Counted from the stretch's first letter, positions 53,038 through 61,870 are shown. The stretch: 64,000 nucleotides of DNA from Sphingomonas sp. Y57 (GCF_001015195.1 NZ_LDES01000037.1:62001-126000); one strand, 5' to 3'. A program made the numbers and translations. The notes: generated from the letters alone by a model not told the origin.

Positions 53038-53192
53038 CGGCAACGTCCCCTGTATCGATGACCATCGGCGTTGCCCTCCGCATAACCCAATTTCGCGGCG
53101 GCGATAATGTGGATTAGACGTCTTTCGACACGGATGGCCATCAAAATGGCGCTGTCCGGCGCGGCCTGGCGGTCGCGCCGGGCAGTCCCCCG

Positions 53193-55019
53193 TCAGGCCA
53201 TGGCGGGCGCGAGCGCCCTCGGCCTGCCTTTCGTGCGGCTGCGCGTCGCGCTGACCGAGATCACCGGCGCCTGGGCGCCGTCGCCGTCCTCGGTCGAGAC
53301 CGTGTAGTTGTCCCAGCCGGTCTCGCTGGTCGTCGTTCCCACGCGATAGTAGATCGCGCCGGCGGGTGCGAGCCGGCTCCACACCGCGTCGGGCATGTCC
53401 CACTGGTCATCGGTCAGCAGGTCGCTGTCCTGCCAGGTCGCGTAGAAATTGTCGTCGGTGCGGCCACTGTCGTCGGCGAACAGCGCGCCGTCGGTCGCCA
53501 TCTCGACGACGGCATAGGGCGCACCGGCGCGATCGATGGTGAAGCTGGGCGCGGGATCGTCCGCCGCCATGCTGTCGGGGCCGCTGATCGACGGCAGGCC
53601 GCTCGCCGCACCATCGTCGACCGGCTGTTCCTCCTCGCCCGACACGGCGTCGCCGCTCAGCGAAATCGACGGCGCCAGGTCATATTGCTGATCGGGGGTC
53701 GAAACCATGTAGTTGCCCCAGCCCGTCGACGCCTCGGTCGAGCCGATCCGGTAATAGAGCGTATCGGCCTGCTTCAGCCTGTCCCACACCGTCTGCGGCA
53801 GGACATATTCGGTGCCGCTATGATGGGCGGAGTCGCTCCACGAACCATAAAAGTTGTCGTCGGTCCGCTCTCCGTCGCTGACGTTGCCGGTGTCGAACAA
53901 CCGCGCCTCGCTGGTGATCTCGAAGATGAAATAGGGATTGGGCCCGCCATTGACGCGGAAGGTCGGCGGTCCGTCGGAGCGGTCCATCGTCGCGGGGCCC
54001 GCGACCCATAGCGAGGACGCGACCGGCTCGTTGGTCGCGTCGGTCGTCAGCGTAAAGGGCCGCTGCGCCTCGAAGGTCGGACTGGATGCCCCGGTGGTAA
54101 AGTAGTTGGGCGACTGGGTCGACGGCATCTGATCGAGGATCGCCTTGTGAAAAGCGCGATAGTCGCCCGAGAAGCCACCGTCGTTCCAGACCTTGAGCAA
54201 GGTTTCGGTGAAAAGGCCGTTGCCATCTCCGTCCGCCGACAGCTGGTTGTCCTGGCAGCCGGAGATCAGGATCACCGAAGCCTGGATGCCGCTGTCGATG
54301 TCGCGCCCGATCAACCGCTGGAGCGTGCCGTAGAGGCCGCCATGCCTTTGGATGCTGCGGCGCCGGGCCGAGGGATCGAGCCAGCGAAACGTCACCTCGC
54401 CGGGCGCGGCAGGCGGGATACGCTGCGCGTCGGCGGTGGCCGGCGCAGGCCGGACGATGCCGACCGCTGGCGGCGGGGTCCCGCCGCTGCGCATGGCCAG
54501 CGCGCGGGGCGTCACCTTGGGAGGCTTGGTCGATACCGGGCTGAACATGTCCCGCAGCTGCGGCGAGGCGGCGAGCTTGCGCTCCTTGATCAGCTTGGCG
54601 ACGGTGCCGCTATGGCAGCTGTCCGACAACATCAGGATCCGCACCCCGGCCTCGAATTGCGACCAAAGCTGGTTCAATTCGTCGTCGATCAGCATCCGGT
54701 CATAGAGGCACCATGTCTCGTCGAGGCCGTCGGCCTCGTCGCCGTTGGTATCCGTCACCTGGCTGCCATGGCCGGAATAGGTCAGGAACAGCATGTCGCC
54801 CGAGCGCAGCGTGTTCGCCGCGTCGGAGATCGCCTCGATCACTGCGTCGGCAGTCGCCTCCTCATCCACGAGCCGGCGGGTCTGGAACCCCTGGCCCGCG
54901 GCGAGACTCTGCATCGAATCGGCATCGTTGATGCAGCCGGCCAGCACAGTCTGCTCGCCGTAAGATGACACATCGAGGTTGTTGAGCCCGATGTGGATAG
55001 ACATTCCCATAGCCATCAT
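53193..55019 (-). CDS. Caspase-like (peptidase C14) protein with two C-terminal repeats
   Basis: A 608-residue protein. The N-terminal 330 residues form a caspase/metacaspase fold with catalytic His84 (LTYSGHGSQVTD) and Cys135 (MLSDSCHSGTVAK). ILISGCQDNQLSADGDGNGLFT is typical of bacterial caspase-family proteins. The C-terminus contains two related modules of about 100 residues (about 340-445 and 478-578), each with RTDDNFY, a W-x-RL stretch and YYR[IV]G...TGW. The ATG cluster near 55019 follows GAGGAG. There is no signal peptide. It is the third gene of the leftward operon with the two giant proteins. Confidence 0.85.
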   Translation of the reverse strand: MMAMGMSIHIGLNNLDVSSYGEQTVLAGCINDADSMQSLAAGQGFQTRRLVDEEATADAVIEAISDAANTLRSGDMLFLTYSGHGSQVTDTNGDEADGLDETWCLYDRMLIDDELNQLWSQFEAGVRILMLSDSCHSGTVAKLIKERKLAASPQLRDMFSPVSTKPPKVTPRALAMRSGGTPPPAVGIVRPAPATADAQRIPPAAPGEVTFRWLDPSARRRSIQRHGGLYGTLQRLIGRDIDSGIQASVILISGCQDNQLSADGDGNGLFTETLLKVWNDGGFSGDYRAFHKAILDQMPSTQSPNYFTTGASSPTFEAQRPFTLTTDATNEPVASSLWVAGPATMDRSDGPPTFRVNGGPNPYFIFEITSEARLFDTGNVSDGERTDDNFYGSWSDSAHHSGTEYVLPQTVWDRLKQADTLYYRIGSTEASTGWGNYMVSTPDQQYDLAPSISLSGDAVSGEEEQPVDDGAASGLPSISGPDSMAADDPAPSFTIDRAGAPYAVVEMATDGALFADDSGRTDDNFYATWQDSDLLTDDQWDMPDAVWSRLAPAGAIYYRVGTTTSETGWDNYTVSTEDGDGAQAPVISVSATRSRTKGRPRALAPAMA

Positions 55020-55053
55020 CATTCTCCTCAGAAATGCCGGACCATTCCGGCGG

Positions 55054-58000
55054 TCACGCAATGAGTTCCCATGAAAGGCTGATGACGTTGCCGGCATCGG
55101 CCAGGTGCCATTCGAGCCAGTCCGTTGTCGCCACGGTGCCGTCGGCGAAGCTCTTGGTAACAGCGAACTCGACGACCGGGCTCGCCAGGTAGCGGGTGAG
55201 CGGCAGCACGAAATCGAGCGAGGAAACCGGCTGAGTTTCCTCCAGCGCGAGCCGCTGGCTGCCCTCGACTTCGCGGATGCGCACCTCCGCGGAGAGCGCC
55301 ACCAGCCCGTGATTGGCGTAGTTGACGAGATTGACGAAGGCGACGTTGGTATGGACGTCCTCGACGAAGCTCCGGATCTCGGTCAGCGTTGCGGCCCCGC
55401 CGTCGGCCGGTGCGCACAGCACCGTCAATTGACCGGCAGGAGGATCAGCCGCCACCTCTATCGAGGCGCCGGGTTCGATGCGGCGGTCGACGGCGATCGT
55501 CAGCGGCTCGCCACCGGACGGTTCGACGACGATCTCGCTGACATCGACCGGCCGCTCGATCGGGTTGGCAAGGCGGACCGTCCCTTCTCCGCGTTCGGCG
55601 AGCAGGGGACCATCGGGAACCGGCCCGACGATACGGGAAAGGTCGATACCGAGATCGCAGGCGATAACCGTTCCGTCCGGCAAGGTGAAATCCACCGCGC
55701 CAGCCAGGCCGCTCGTCTCCAGCATCGACACCAGCAGCGGGGTCGTGTCGAGCGGGCATTCGGCTGTGACCTGGATGCAGGCGCCGAGCTTGGTCGCCGC
55801 GACGGTGAGGCCGGACAAGGCCGGCGCCGTCCAACGGAAACCGAGCTGCGCCTCGATATCGCAGAGCGACAGGAGCAGCGGCCTCGCCGCCAGCCCCGCC
55901 AGTCCGCGGCGGATGGCCAGATAGCGTGCCGGATCAATGTCAGGAACGAGCGAAGCGAGCAGCGCGCACCGGTTGCTCGCCGGGTTGTCGGGATCGACGC
56001 TCGAATAGAGGAAGATCGCGGGCCGATAGGCGCGTTCGGCCGGTGCCTGCAAATCGAACCGACCAATCGACCAGCGCGCCGGTACCACCAGGAAGCGGCC
56101 CGGCTGCTGCAGCGATCGCCACACGCTGGCGGTCGCATCGCTGAGATCGTCGAGGCGCTCGAACTGGCGATAGACGGTCTGGCCGAGGCGGAAGGCGTCC
56201 TGGCAACCGATCGCGACGATCTCGCCATCCCGCTCCTCGCGGTAGAAGGCGCCGAGATCCCTGCAGGGGAAGACGGCGGGCAGCGCCTGCGCCCGGGCGA
56301 TGCTGCGTATGCCGTAACGCCGCTTGCGCAGCAGTTCGGCGATCGTCGCGGCCTGGAGCAGGTTGGGCTTGACCGTCAGCGTCGCCACCGCGGCGGGGCG
56401 CAGGCGCGCGGTCATCGCCGCCCTGGATCGCCCGGCCGGCTCCCGGCCGAACTTTACCGACGCCGCGCCGTCGAACCAGCTCAGCATGTCGGTGTCGAGA
56501 TAGCCGGTACCGAGCGACCGCGCGCGGCGGCCGGTGCCGAGAGCGACCAGCGCTGCCTTGCGATCGAACAGGAGCTGCAGTTTGCCCTCGTCGATCGGCA
56601 CATAGCCGCGGAAACTGTAGGCGACCGACAACTCGGGTGCGCGGTTCTGGAAATCGGGATAGGCGAGGCTGCCATAAGCGAGCCGCACCCAGTCGTCGAT
56701 CAGCGCGACCTCGGCATGGACCGCGTCGCCCTCCTCGCGCAGCTCCGCGGGAAAAGCCTGGGTGCGCGTCTCGCCGCCCTCGTCGCGGAACGGGACGAGC
56801 AGTTGCACCGAAAGGCTGCCAGTCGGGACCGGCGCCGCGGCGGGCTGGCCCGCCGCGTTCCACGCAGCCAGAGTCTCTGCGCTCATCCCCCGGTCGAGCC
56901 GAAAATGCACGGTACCGCTCAGGCCCGACGTTCCGTCCGTGCGATGCCCCTCGGCACGGAACAGCATCCCGAACGCTGCGCCGTCCGGATCGTCGGTCGC
57001 GGCGGGGGCCGCCAGGGTGAAGGCCGGCGCATACCAGAAGCGGTTCGGGTCGACCTTGTCGCGCCATAGCGGCGCGGTCTTCGTTTCGACCTCCGGTAGC
57101 GCCTCCTCGGTAGCGATGGCCTGCACCGGCATGATCTGGAGGTCGGCGATCGCAGCGAAGGACGGTTTGAGCGGCGTCGCCGGCTGGACGTTCGCGGTCG
57201 CGATCAGCGCATGGGCGTCGATCCTGGCAGCGGTGGGCTGGGCGGCGGCCTGGAGCTGGACCATGTTGGTCCGGTCGAACCGGGCGAGCTTGATCATCGG
57301 CGACGCATCGCGCACCCGGGGTTGTGTGACGAGGCGCGGCACCGGCCCGAACCCGCCATTCCCGTCCGGCGCGATGATCCTGACATAGCGATCGAGATCG
57401 TCTGCCCGGATGATCGGCGCCAGCAGGGCCTCGAGCGACCGCATATAGCTCCGCCGTTCGGTCGTCGCGGCGCCCGGCCGATCGATCCGGCCCGACAGCA
57501 GCATCGGATTGGGCGTGACCGGCAGCACCCGCCAGCGCCGCCCGGCCTCGGTAGTGACGGGGCGCAGGATCGGCCGCGCCATCGCCAGGAAACCATCAAC
57601 CAGTGTCTCGCGATCGGGCGTCCCGACCGGCGAGACCGACAGGCGACCGGCCTCCAGCATCTCCGCCGCGATCCCGCCGATCATGGCGAGATCGAGCAGT
57701 CCGGCCGGATCGAGCGCCGCCGCCACGTCGGCGAGCCGCGCCCGGACGATCAGCGGCTCGGACGCCGCCCCGCGCCGCTCGACGTCACAGTCGAGCGCCA
57801 TGCCGCTCGCCTCGCCGCGCAGCGCCGCGAGCAGGCGGAGCGCCACGTCCCGCTGCACGGTCAGCGAGAAGGCCGCCGTCGGCCGCTCGCCCATCGCATC
57901 GACCTGTTGCAGGGCGGCGTCGCCGTCGCGCAGGACGAAGCGGGCGGAGCGAGCGAAGGCCGGCTCATCGACCTGCGCCGTCAAGGCCAGCATCGCGTGC

Positions 58001-58197
58001 GAAACATAAGGCTCGATCGACCCGTCGCTGGCGGGTGGGCGGCGATCGAGCACGATCGTGATCGCCGCCTTCGCCAGCCCGGCGGGGTCGAGGGCCAGGA
58101 CCAGCCCCCGATCCGCATCGGGCGAGGAAGGAGCGGGGGGCGCCGGTTCCGGCTGGCCGGCGCCCGGCGCCCCCCGCTTCTCGTTCGGACCGGACAT
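55054..58197 (-). CDS. Very large unrecognised protein (1047 aa)
   Basis: A 1047-residue protein. A disordered Pro-rich N-terminus (about 30 residues) is followed by apparently soluble alpha/beta and beta-rich regions; no signal peptide, membrane helix or enzyme motif is seen. Distinct stretches include WRVLPVTPNPMLLSGRIDRP, RFWYAPAFTLAAP and DVHTNVAFVNLVNYANHG near the end. It lies 27 bp after the 831-residue gene and 34 bp before the caspase gene. It may be the caspase substrate or a structural partner. I recognise no family. Confidence 0.7.
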   Translation of the reverse strand: MSGPNEKRGAPGAGQPEPAPPAPSSPDADRGLVLALDPAGLAKAAITIVLDRRPPASDGSIEPYVSHAMLALTAQVDEPAFARSARFVLRDGDAALQQVDAMGERPTAAFSLTVQRDVALRLLAALRGEASGMALDCDVERRGAASEPLIVRARLADVAAALDPAGLLDLAMIGGIAAEMLEAGRLSVSPVGTPDRETLVDGFLAMARPILRPVTTEAGRRWRVLPVTPNPMLLSGRIDRPGAATTERRSYMRSLEALLAPIIRADDLDRYVRIIAPDGNGGFGPVPRLVTQPRVRDASPMIKLARFDRTNMVQLQAAAQPTAARIDAHALIATANVQPATPLKPSFAAIADLQIMPVQAIATEEALPEVETKTAPLWRDKVDPNRFWYAPAFTLAAPAATDDPDGAAFGMLFRAEGHRTDGTSGLSGTVHFRLDRGMSAETLAAWNAAGQPAAAPVPTGSLSVQLLVPFRDEGGETRTQAFPAELREEGDAVHAEVALIDDWVRLAYGSLAYPDFQNRAPELSVAYSFRGYVPIDEGKLQLLFDRKAALVALGTGRRARSLGTGYLDTDMLSWFDGAASVKFGREPAGRSRAAMTARLRPAAVATLTVKPNLLQAATIAELLRKRRYGIRSIARAQALPAVFPCRDLGAFYREERDGEIVAIGCQDAFRLGQTVYRQFERLDDLSDATASVWRSLQQPGRFLVVPARWSIGRFDLQAPAERAYRPAIFLYSSVDPDNPASNRCALLASLVPDIDPARYLAIRRGLAGLAARPLLLSLCDIEAQLGFRWTAPALSGLTVAATKLGACIQVTAECPLDTTPLLVSMLETSGLAGAVDFTLPDGTVIACDLGIDLSRIVGPVPDGPLLAERGEGTVRLANPIERPVDVSEIVVEPSGGEPLTIAVDRRIEPGASIEVAADPPAGQLTVLCAPADGGAATLTEIRSFVEDVHTNVAFVNLVNYANHGLVALSAEVRIREVEGSQRLALEETQPVSSLDFVLPLTRYLASPVVEFAVTKSFADGTVATTDWLEWHLADAGNVISLSWELIA

Positions 58198-58224
58198 GAT
58201 CCCGCCCTCTCGCTCGCCCGGCCG

Positions 58225-60720
58225 TCAGGCCGCGCCGTTCAGGTGGAGTGCCCGTGCCTGGGCGGCGGCTTCGCTCTCGCTCGGCACCGGGCTGAACATC
58301 TCCTCGGAGGCCTTGCGCCGCCGTTTCGATGCCGTGCGTTCGCGCGCTTCCCGGGCCGCCAGCTCGCGCTCGCGGTCCTGTCCAGCGGCCTTGCCCGGAG
58401 GCGTCGTCCCCTTGCCGCGCGCCGGCTTGGCGGGTCCCAGGTCATAGCCGGCGATCGTCCTGGGCTTGGCCGTCACGCCGCGCGACGGGGGCGCCGAGGG
58501 CGTCGCCGGCGGGTGGGCGCCGTTGCCCGACACGGGCGGACGAGTCCCCTGCCCTGATGCCGGCGGTGCGACGACGACCGGCGCCACCGGCTTGGCCTTC
58601 GATCCGACCATCGGAATCTTGAGCTCGCGCGTGACGACACCCTCGTCCTGCGGGGTCGGCACGGTCAGCATGATCGGGCCGTTGCCGCTCGCCTCCTGCC
58701 ACGGGCCGAGCCATTCCTGCCCCTTGGTGAAGATGCTGCCCTTGACCAGCACCCGCACCTGATATTTGAACTTGGGCAGGTAATCGGGATCGCCGGTATA
58801 GACCATCCAGTAACGCGGCTCGGTCTGGTCGCCGAAGCGCCACGAGAAGGTGACGGGGACGCGATCCTTGCCGTCCTCGGTCTTGCCCTCGGCCTGGAAG
58901 GTCACCTCGACGATCTGTTTGTCGTTCTCCAGGTCGACGCCCAGGAAAATCGGCCCGCAATTGATCCCGCCGACATTGTCGACGCGGATCTCGTTGTTGA
59001 CGAGGTTGAGCGGCACGCCGGCCTCGCCCGGATCGAGATCGACGACGTTCTTCTCGATCGACACGCGGACGAACGGATTCTCGGTCTCGTTCGGCGGCTC
59101 GCCGAAATGGACCTGGCGCTTGATGAAGGTCTTGTCGGGTTCCCAGCCGGCGGGCGGGTTCTCGACCTCGTCCTTGCGCTTCATCGTCATCTTGACGCGC
59201 CAGTTCTCGTCGGGCTTGTCGCTCGCCTGGAACATGTGGCCGGTCCACTGGAGATTGCCCTCGGTATCGGGATAGCCGACCTGCGCGGACAGGAAGGCGA
59301 CCGGCTGGCCGACCCATTTCTTGGCGGGATCGGGCCAGTTGACGACCGGCTTGAAGACGCGCGTGACCGAGCGGTTCCAGTCGTCGAGGAATATCTTCTG
59401 GAAATATTTCTTCTCGGCGTCGGGATTGGCCTTGATCTCGTCGTACAGCCCTTCGAGCTGGCCGCTGATCGGGTTGGGCTGCAGATAGGCCATCTGCCGC
59501 TTCTCGTGGAACTCGAGCTTCAGGTCGACGCGATCACGCCGCAGCTTGACCGCGCCGCCGCCGCCCAGGCCCAGGAAGCCGCCGCTCGCCTCGGCCGCCT
59601 TCTCGTCATAAGGCGCGGGTTCGAAGATGACCTTGTTCGCCTGGTCCAGGAATTTCTGGAAGACGAGATCGGAGCGCTTCTCCATCATCTCCTGGATCTT
59701 CTCGGCGTTGGGCAGGGTCGAATCGACGAGTATCTCGCTCTCGATCGTGCCGTTCTGGCGCATCGAGTTGAACTCGGCCTTGATGTCCGCCGACCAGAAC
59801 CAGCCGCCGGCATGCGCCGCCGCCGAGAAATGGTCCTGGATGCGGCTCCAGTCTCCGCGGATGCGGATTTCGCAGATCGGGCTCCAGACCTTGAGCTGGA
59901 GGATCTGCCAGACGGTGATCGCCGACTGGCCGCCGTGGAAGGTGCTGTACACCATCGCCGCCGGATAGCTGCCGAGCAGGCCGGAGAAGGCGTTCTCGGC
60001 AAAGGGGGTGACCGAGCCGGGGCCGCTGCCCGCCAGATTGGCGTACCACGCGTCGAGGTTCGAGGCACGCATGGCGCGGTCGAGCGTCATGGTGCGCGGC
60101 AGCTCGGTGAGCAGCGGCGGGCGGGTCAGCCCGCGCAGCTCGGGCGCGGCGATCAGCGAACGGCTCGGCGGACCTCCCGGCCCTGCCGGCCCGGCCGGAG
60201 CAGGCCCCGCCGGCGTGGGGCTGGGCGCGGCGGCGCCGCCCGAGGCGACCGATGGCATCGAGCCGTCGGCGTTCGGCGACAGGCTGGTGATCGACATCGT
60301 GTTCGAGACGATCGGTGCGGGCCGGATCATCGGCGTCGCGGGCGAGCGCCAGCCCCAGTAATAATCATCGCTGCCGCGGAAGCGGTCGACGAGCTCGTCG
60401 CCGGCCTCCTTCAGCACTTCTGGCGGCGGCGAGCTGGTGGTCGAAAAGCCGCACAGCGCGCCGGCCACCTCCTGGGTCCCCTCGACGCCGACATTGCTGT
60501 CCTCGCTCTGGACGCCGACGAACTGCAGGAACGAGAATTTATAGTCGCCATTATCCTTTCGCGCGAGGCGGACGCTGTTCGGCAGCCAGTGATAGACCGG
60601 CGGCTTGCCCTCGCGCTGGAGCGCGTCGTTGTTGGCGTCGGGGAGGAACAGCAGAGGATAGCCGTCCTTGGTGACGGTCTGGAAACCCGCGGCGAAAATC
60701 GGTCCGATTGCTTCAGTCAC
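58225..60720 (-). CDS. Very large unrecognised protein (831 aa), first gene of caspase operon
   Basis: An 831-residue protein. The GTG at 60720 has a strong AAGGAGG six bases upstream, preferred over an in-frame upstream codon that precedes that site. Recognisable stretches are KDGYPLLFLPDANNDAL, FSFLQFVGVQSEDSNVGVEG, a Pro/Ala/Gly-rich linker (about residues 150-195), and a long beta-rich middle with FHGGQSAITVWQILQLKVWS. The C-terminus is Pro/Ala-rich and then basic (ASKRRRKASEEM). No signal, membrane helix or enzyme motif is visible. Family unknown. Confidence 0.7.
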   Translation of the reverse strand: MTEAIGPIFAAGFQTVTKDGYPLLFLPDANNDALQREGKPPVYHWLPNSVRLARKDNGDYKFSFLQFVGVQSEDSNVGVEGTQEVAGALCGFSTTSSPPPEVLKEAGDELVDRFRGSDDYYWGWRSPATPMIRPAPIVSNTMSITSLSPNADGSMPSVASGGAAAPSPTPAGPAPAGPAGPGGPPSRSLIAAPELRGLTRPPLLTELPRTMTLDRAMRASNLDAWYANLAGSGPGSVTPFAENAFSGLLGSYPAAMVYSTFHGGQSAITVWQILQLKVWSPICEIRIRGDWSRIQDHFSAAAHAGGWFWSADIKAEFNSMRQNGTIESEILVDSTLPNAEKIQEMMEKRSDLVFQKFLDQANKVIFEPAPYDEKAAEASGGFLGLGGGGAVKLRRDRVDLKLEFHEKRQMAYLQPNPISGQLEGLYDEIKANPDAEKKYFQKIFLDDWNRSVTRVFKPVVNWPDPAKKWVGQPVAFLSAQVGYPDTEGNLQWTGHMFQASDKPDENWRVKMTMKRKDEVENPPAGWEPDKTFIKRQVHFGEPPNETENPFVRVSIEKNVVDLDPGEAGVPLNLVNNEIRVDNVGGINCGPIFLGVDLENDKQIVEVTFQAEGKTEDGKDRVPVTFSWRFGDQTEPRYWMVYTGDPDYLPKFKYQVRVLVKGSIFTKGQEWLGPWQEASGNGPIMLTVPTPQDEGVVTRELKIPMVGSKAKPVAPVVVAPPASGQGTRPPVSGNGAHPPATPSAPPSRGVTAKPRTIAGYDLGPAKPARGKGTTPPGKAAGQDRERELAAREARERTASKRRRKASEEMFSPVPSESEAAAQARALHLNGAA

Positions 60721-60907
60721 GACAACCTCCTTCGTCAGAAACAATGGCCCCCCACTGTAATCTTTCGAAGAATACCGTTCGAAACCGCCGCCTTCGGTGG
60801 CGATAAAGGCCCGCGTGCCGGACGAATTGCCCGACAGGTGAAATATTGAACGGCCTTGTGACGATCTTCTCAGCCTGACAGCTAATCGATGATTTTACCG
60901 ATTACGC

Positions 60908-60921
60908 GTGACGGCGATCAC
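60908..60921. promoter_or_regulatory. CRP-like site 1 upstream of caspase operon
   Basis: GTGACGGCGATCAC is GTGA-N6-TCAC, the invariant core of Crp-type operators. It lies 188 bp upstream of the 831-residue gene start in a 308-bp gap without genes (60721-61028). A second site follows exactly 55 bp further. A Crp/Fnr regulator is encoded at the end of the operon. Confidence 0.6.
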
Positions 60922-60962
60922 TCCACGGAAAGACAGGAAATATTTTCGACATTTCCAGCCAT

Positions 60963-60976
60963 GTGATGAGGCTCAC
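60963..60976. promoter_or_regulatory. CRP-like site 2 upstream of small membrane protein
   Basis: GTGATGAGGCTCAC, extended as TGTGA-N6-TCACG, again fits GTGA-N6-TCAC. It is 53 bp before the 61029 start and 55 bp (about five helical turns) from site 1, so two dimers would bind the same DNA face. Confidence 0.6.
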
Positions 60977-61028
60977 GCGCAATAGGGAGGCACGGGATCC
61001 ATATCCGCGCCGAACAAGGAGATCAGGA

Positions 61029-61280
61029 ATGCGCCATCCCCGTGGTTGTCATTGCGAGCAATGCTGGCCGCCGTCGACGTCGGACGTGGTGCTGATCGGC
61101 ATCCTGGTGCTGGTCGGGCTCGGGCTGATCCTGATGTCGGGATCGAAGCTGCTCATCGCGTCGACGCTCATCCTGCTCGCGGCATCGGCCGCGCTGAAGC
61201 TTCTGCGCGTGCGGCAGCGTACCCGCCATCCCAAGTCGACCGACGGTGAAGCCATCGGCCGGGGTATCAGATCGCTCTGA
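61029..61280 (+). CDS. Small two-helix membrane protein
   Basis: An 83-residue protein with an N-terminal Cys-rich patch (RHPRGCHCEQCWPP). Two adjacent hydrophobic segments follow (VVLIGILVLVGLGLILMSG and LLIASTLILLAASAALKLL), then a basic tail. The start at 61029 has AAGGAG ten bases upstream. It is divergent from the caspase operon and shares its regulatory gap with the Crp-like sites. Function unknown. Confidence 0.55.
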   Translation: MRHPRGCHCEQCWPPSTSDVVLIGILVLVGLGLILMSGSKLLIASTLILLAASAALKLLRVRQRTRHPKSTDGEAIGRGIRSL

Positions 61281-61287
61281 GGATCGC

Positions 61288-61740
61288 TCAGCGGCGCGAC
61301 GGGCGAGGCCGCATCGCGTCGCGCATCGCGAAGCTCGAATTGATGCGAGCGACGCCGGGCAGGCGCGACAGGAGGCCGTGGACCTCCTCATAGCCCGCCG
61401 CCCCCTCCGTTTCGACACGAAGCCAATAATCGGCGCCGCCGGTCATGAGGAAGCATTCGCGGACTCCCGGCACCTCGCGCACGGCGTGCTCGAACCGGGT
61501 GAGATAATCCTCCGTCTGGCGATCCAGCGTGACCTGGATCAGGAAGTTGGCGAGGCCGCCCTCCCCCTCCGCAGTACCGACGATCACCGTATAGCCACGG
61601 ATCGCCCCGCTCTGCTCAAGCAGCTTTATCCGCCTGTGGCAGGCCGATGGCGACAGTCCGACCGCCTCGGCAATCTGCGCATTCGGGCGGCGCGCATCCT
61701 GCTTCAGAAGGCGGATGATCTCACGGTCGATGCCATCCAT
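61288..61740 (-). CDS. Lrp/AsnC-family regulator (alanine type)
   Basis: A 150-residue Lrp protein: helix-turn-helix ARRPNAQIAEAVGLSPSACHRRIKLL and RAM domain (VRECFLMTGGADYWLRVET). The ATG at 61740 gives MDGIDREIIRLL, the canonical N-terminus. It is divergent from alr-dadA, the usual position of the alanine-responsive DadR-type activator. Confidence 0.85.
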   Translation of the reverse strand: MDGIDREIIRLLKQDARRPNAQIAEAVGLSPSACHRRIKLLEQSGAIRGYTVIVGTAEGEGGLANFLIQVTLDRQTEDYLTRFEHAVREVPGVRECFLMTGGADYWLRVETEGAAGYEEVHGLLSRLPGVARINSSFAMRDAMRPRPSRR

Positions 61741-61761
61741 GACTATGCCCCAATCTTCGAC

Positions 61762-61774
61762 ATCTTTCGAAGAT
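61762..61774. promoter_or_regulatory. Palindrome in lrp-alr divergent promoter
   Basis: ATCTT-TCG-AAGAT has perfect 5-bp arms and lies 21 bp upstream of the lrp start. It is a plausible site for the neighbouring regulator. The 12-mer ATCTTTCGAAGA also occurs at 60760-60771. Confidence 0.4.
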
Positions 61775-61870
61775 AGACCGAAAATATTCGTAGTGAACGC
61801 ATAATCGATCAATATTGGAGAAATTTTCCGACGATCGTTCGGCTACACTGTCCGCTTACGGGGAGAGGCC

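Noticed and set aside
55105-57069. 654-codon plus-strand frame opposite the 1047-aa gene
   Set aside because: Arg/Gln/Ala-rich shadow. The minus-strand frame is longer, has normal amino acid composition and fits the operon spacing.
61823-61838. CGATCGTTCGG in the alr promoter, identical to part of the paaA operator
   Set aside because: The left arm needed for symmetry (ACCGA spaced by 4) is missing, and alr has no link to the TetR regulator; treated as chance.
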